Shown here piece after piece: positions 3,997 to 5,884 of a stretch of 5,884 nucleotides of DNA. A program made the translations under genes and the position numbers. This DNA comes from Rikenellaceae bacterium. GTDB lineage: Bacteria; Bacteroidota; Bacteroidia; Bacteroidales; UBA932. A model generated the notes under the pieces. The model was not told where the DNA came from. It did no database searches and worked only from the letters and a program-made list of their open reading frames with translations. Location: positions 1 through 5,884 of the forward strand of contig CAAGGO010000382.1 of NCBI GenBank assembly GCA_900769385.1, in the 5' to 3' direction. How positions within the stretch are numbered: the stretch's first letter is position 1; every line of letters starts with the position of its first letter.

Positions 3997-5607
3997 TTAT
4001 TGGACTGAAGAGCCCCAGCTGCCGGATGATTTGTACGGCTGCAGGATACATCCCAGCAGCAGGGTGTCAAAAGCATCAGTACCATCTGTACGGTACTCCA
4101 GCATGTCCGCTTCAGTCTCTATAAGTTTTTCGCCGGCCTTGTGCTTCTGGAATCCATTTGTGCCGATATATACATCGGCCTGTTGTATAGCAATGAGCAG
4201 AGCGTAATTGTTTTCCTTGTTGAACATCGGAATCAGATGTTTGGAACCTGTGAAGCAATCATTTATGATTGTGTACTTGGTGTGGTGCTTCATAGGGTTG
4301 CCAAGGTATTTCTTCATCACTCGCCATCCATTTTTGGTAAATTGTTCACAAATTATGGATGCAAAGTCATCTTTGGAGACAGCATAGTTCTGTCCCAGTG
4401 CAGTGGAGTCATAGTAGAACACTACAGTCTTTGTCTTGTGATATCTGTAATACTCGCAGAAGTCATTCACCAGCTCACGCAGTTTCCTTTCATACTTCAC
4501 ATAGAAAGAGCGCAGCACCTTGAGCTTTGAGCCCGACACCTGGCCTGCCACTATCCAGTTGATGTTGGCATTGTAATCCATACCAATGCATATAGGCTGT
4601 GAAGGGTCCAGATCTCCGTCCATCAGGCAGCTCTCCTGTGCTGTAGATATGAGGCCTGTTGTGCGGATGGCTGAGTTGTTGTTGGCCGTGTAGCAGTGCA
4701 CGCGCTCGCAGAAGTTGGGATAGAATCCTGTCTTCACCTTGCCTATCCGCCTGGAGAGTATTGATGTCTGAAATACCAGTGGCGGCAGGTCCCTTTTCAT
4801 TTGCCGGATGTACTCCAGTCCCACCACTTCCACATTCTCAAATGTTGACCATTCCCGGTAGAATACAGAATGCCGGCGCAGATCACCCAGCAGGTTCCTT
4901 ATCTCGGCCAGCATGCTCTTTGTGTAGGTATTCTGTTCCCTGGATAGCATCCTGTCGTACTCCAGACGCAACCCTTTTATAGTTTCAATGATGTCTTCGG
5001 TTGCCTTTTCGCTGTAGTTGAGCAGCCACTTGCCTTCCTTGAGCACTGGCATATCAGAGGTGAACAGCATTGAATGATGCCATGGGCAATCGCCGAACCA
5101 GCGTGTTGTACCTCCGTTGGCTGGGAATGTCTCGTCCTTTAGCTTTTCAAAGTCTAGACCTTTTGCCTCATCACCTACAATCCAGTCCACTGTCATTGAG
5201 TTGGTGGACAGAGGCACATCCTGGGATATCACCACCATTATGGTACCATTGAAGAAAGACACTACATCATCATATCGCAGTGGAGGAATCTTAGGCTGCC
5301 CATATCCCAGTGATTTGTGCGGCTTCTTTCCGACAACGAAGTGTATGCCGTTTTTCAGGCCTAATAGAGCCAGGGATGAAATGATTGAAGGGAGAGTTCG
5401 CATAGATGCCTGTTTGAACGTCTCAGCCACGAAAACACCGGTACTGCCAGGCATTGCGAACACGTTGCGCCGTATTGTGATGCCCTGCAACATTGACTTG
5501 CCGAAGCGTCGGCCGGCAAGAACAACACCCGTATGAGGAGATACCAGGTTATATTCCTGTTGTGCAGGGTTAAGATACACTAACTGTTGCTTCATCTCTG
5601 TCAACAT
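3997..5607 (-). CDS. terL: Terminase large subunit (ATPase and nuclease)
   Basis: The large terminase drives DNA into the procapsid through the portal and cuts the concatemer at the start and end of packaging. The product has 536 residues, normal for the family. The ATPase domain has Walker A AGRRFGKS (31-38), Walker B WIVGDEAK with D146 and E147, and a likely coupling motif LFTSDMP (181-187). The nuclease domain has the expected RNase H-like acidic residues: D344 in GMDYNANINW, D400 in FYYDSTALG, and D511 or D514 in DGTDAFDTLLLG. All key residues are present, so the enzyme looks active. The ORF overlaps the upstream gene by 38 bases. GGAGG touches the first ATG (5607), too close to serve it; the ATG of Met5 (5595-5593) lies 12 bases from the site and may be the real start. 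Which headful or cohesive-end class it belongs to cannot be told from this sequence alone. Confidence 0.95.
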   Translation of the reverse strand: MLTEMKQQLVYLNPAQQEYNLVSPHTGVVLAGRRFGKSMLQGITIRRNVFAMPGSTGVFVAETFKQASMRTLPSIISSLALLGLKNGIHFVVGKKPHKSLGYGQPKIPPLRYDDVVSFFNGTIMVVISQDVPLSTNSMTVDWIVGDEAKGLDFEKLKDETFPANGGTTRWFGDCPWHHSMLFTSDMPVLKEGKWLLNYSEKATEDIIETIKGLRLEYDRMLSREQNTYTKSMLAEIRNLLGDLRRHSVFYREWSTFENVEVVGLEYIRQMKRDLPPLVFQTSILSRRIGKVKTGFYPNFCERVHCYTANNNSAIRTTGLISTAQESCLMDGDLDPSQPICIGMDYNANINWIVAGQVSGSKLKVLRSFYVKYERKLRELVNDFCEYYRYHKTKTVVFYYDSTALGQNYAVSKDDFASIICEQFTKNGWRVMKKYLGNPMKHHTKYTIINDCFTGSKHLIPMFNKENNYALLIAIQQADVYIGTNGFQKHKAGEKLIETEADMLEYRTDGTDAFDTLLLGCILQPYKSSGSWGSSVQ

Positions 5608-5884
5608 CCTCCATATATTTTGCCTTCAGCTTGCGTGCCTTCTCCATCAGCCCAGGCACAGGCTTCACGCCTACCAGTTCAGGATTTCCGGATACAACCA
5701 GGTCGCCTATCACAATTTCATCGTATGGTATTTTTTCTCCGTCATCCTGTTCCAGACGGTTGTTCTTGATGAATGCTTCGGCAATTTTTGTCAGGCTCTT
5801 GGCCTTGGCGTGGTCATTGGCCCTGGCTGCATTGGCAGCTTCATCCAGCAGGCTGTTCACTTTGTTCTGGATCCAGTTCTTGTG
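5570..5884 (-). CDS. Probable terminase small subunit, C-terminal part (5' end outside window)
   Basis: The frame is open from the window edge at 5884 to TAA at 5572-5570, giving at least 104 residues. An internal GTG at 5860 could start a 96-residue protein, but the codons before it read HKNWIQNK, which look like coding sequence, so the gene most likely begins outside the window. The visible part has an Ala/Lys-rich helix (DEAANAARANDHAKAKSLTK), a second helix, a strand-rich middle (YDEIVIGDLVVSGNPELVGV), and a C-terminal charged helix (PGLMEKARKLKAKYMEDVD). That ending and the position just before terL, with a 38-base overlap, fit the small terminase, which recognises phage DNA and regulates the large subunit. 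The DNA-binding N-terminus is not visible, so the call rests mainly on gene order and the C-terminal pattern. Confidence 0.7.
   Translation of the reverse strand, partial: HKNWIQNKVNSLLDEAANAARANDHAKAKSLTKIAEAFIKNNRLEQDDGEKIPYDEIVIGDLVVSGNPELVGVKPVPGLMEKARKLKAKYMEDVDRDEATVSVS
5608..5612 (-). promoter_or_regulatory. Shine-Dalgarno site that bears on the terL start
   Basis: GGAGG on the minus strand directly abuts the first terL ATG (zero spacing). The codon-2 TTG would have three bases of spacing and the Met5 ATG 12. Only Met5 is within reach of usual spacing, so terL may begin four residues later than the longest frame suggests. Confidence 0.45.

Noticed and set aside
3863..4051. Minus-strand 62-codon frame with a hydrophobic middle, overlapping the terL end, considered as a small membrane protein such as a holin
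   Set aside because: It begins in another frame inside terL, crosses the hairpin at 3951-3972, is rich in Ser/Cys/Leu from pyrimidine-rich DNA, and lacks a start signal.
4141..4530. Plus-strand frame of 129 codons opposite the terL nuclease domain
   Set aside because: The opposite strand encodes the conserved nuclease residues, which fully explains the open frame.
5117..5536. Plus-strand frame of 139 codons opposite terL
   Set aside because: It is antisense to the conserved ATPase domain of terL; no start signal and Ser/Pro/Arg-rich low-quality sequence.
1..5884. CRISPR array, tRNA, rRNA or integrase attachment site
   Set aside because: No regularly spaced repeats, no cloverleaf-like sequence and no integrase gene were seen in either strand.

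Overview
The window reads as part of the DNA-packaging and head module of a tailed phage or prophage from a Bacteroidetes (probably Bacteroidales) host. The evidence is a recognisable large terminase, a portal-like protein of the kind found in Bacteroides phages, promoter-like matches to the Bacteroides TTTG/TAnnTTTG pattern, and a very A+T-rich leader before one gene. No taxonomic marker gene is present, so the host is inferred from the look of the proteins and signals. Nearly all convincing genes lie on the minus strand and read from right to left.

Layout in the direction of transcription. (1) 5884-5570 is the 3' part of a probable small terminase gene, cut by the window edge. It overlaps the large terminase gene (5607-3997), which has an intact ATPase and nuclease. 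(2) A hairpin at 3951-3972 lies just after the large terminase. Next to it are two tiny overlapping plus-strand ORFs (3728-3963) of uncertain reality, and then a 153-base, roughly 27% G+C region. (3) An ArdA-type antirestriction gene (3574-3038) is followed by an unrecognised 71-residue gene (3012-2797) with a strong Shine-Dalgarno site, and the unit ends in a good intrinsic terminator (2790-2760). (4) About 280 bases without a convincing gene (2759-2483) hold three hairpins and a promoter-like match. (5) A tightly coupled operon follows: a 74-residue CPKC protein (2482-2258), the portal (2258-924), a 272-residue probable virion protein (927-109), and the start of another gene (112 to the window edge). 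Adjacent genes in this operon overlap by 1 or 4 bases.

How the parts fit. Small and large terminase and portal together form the packaging motor and vertex that fill the capsid; the genes after the portal are probably connector or head proteins. Between the terminase and the portal, where most phages have adjacent genes, sits a self-contained unit with its own A+T-rich leader and terminator. It carries ArdA, a DNA mimic that blocks type I restriction enzymes. It looks like an accessory cargo cassette, and the 71-residue gene and possibly the two plus-strand ORFs are uncharacterised passengers in it. This cassette is the most interesting part of the window.
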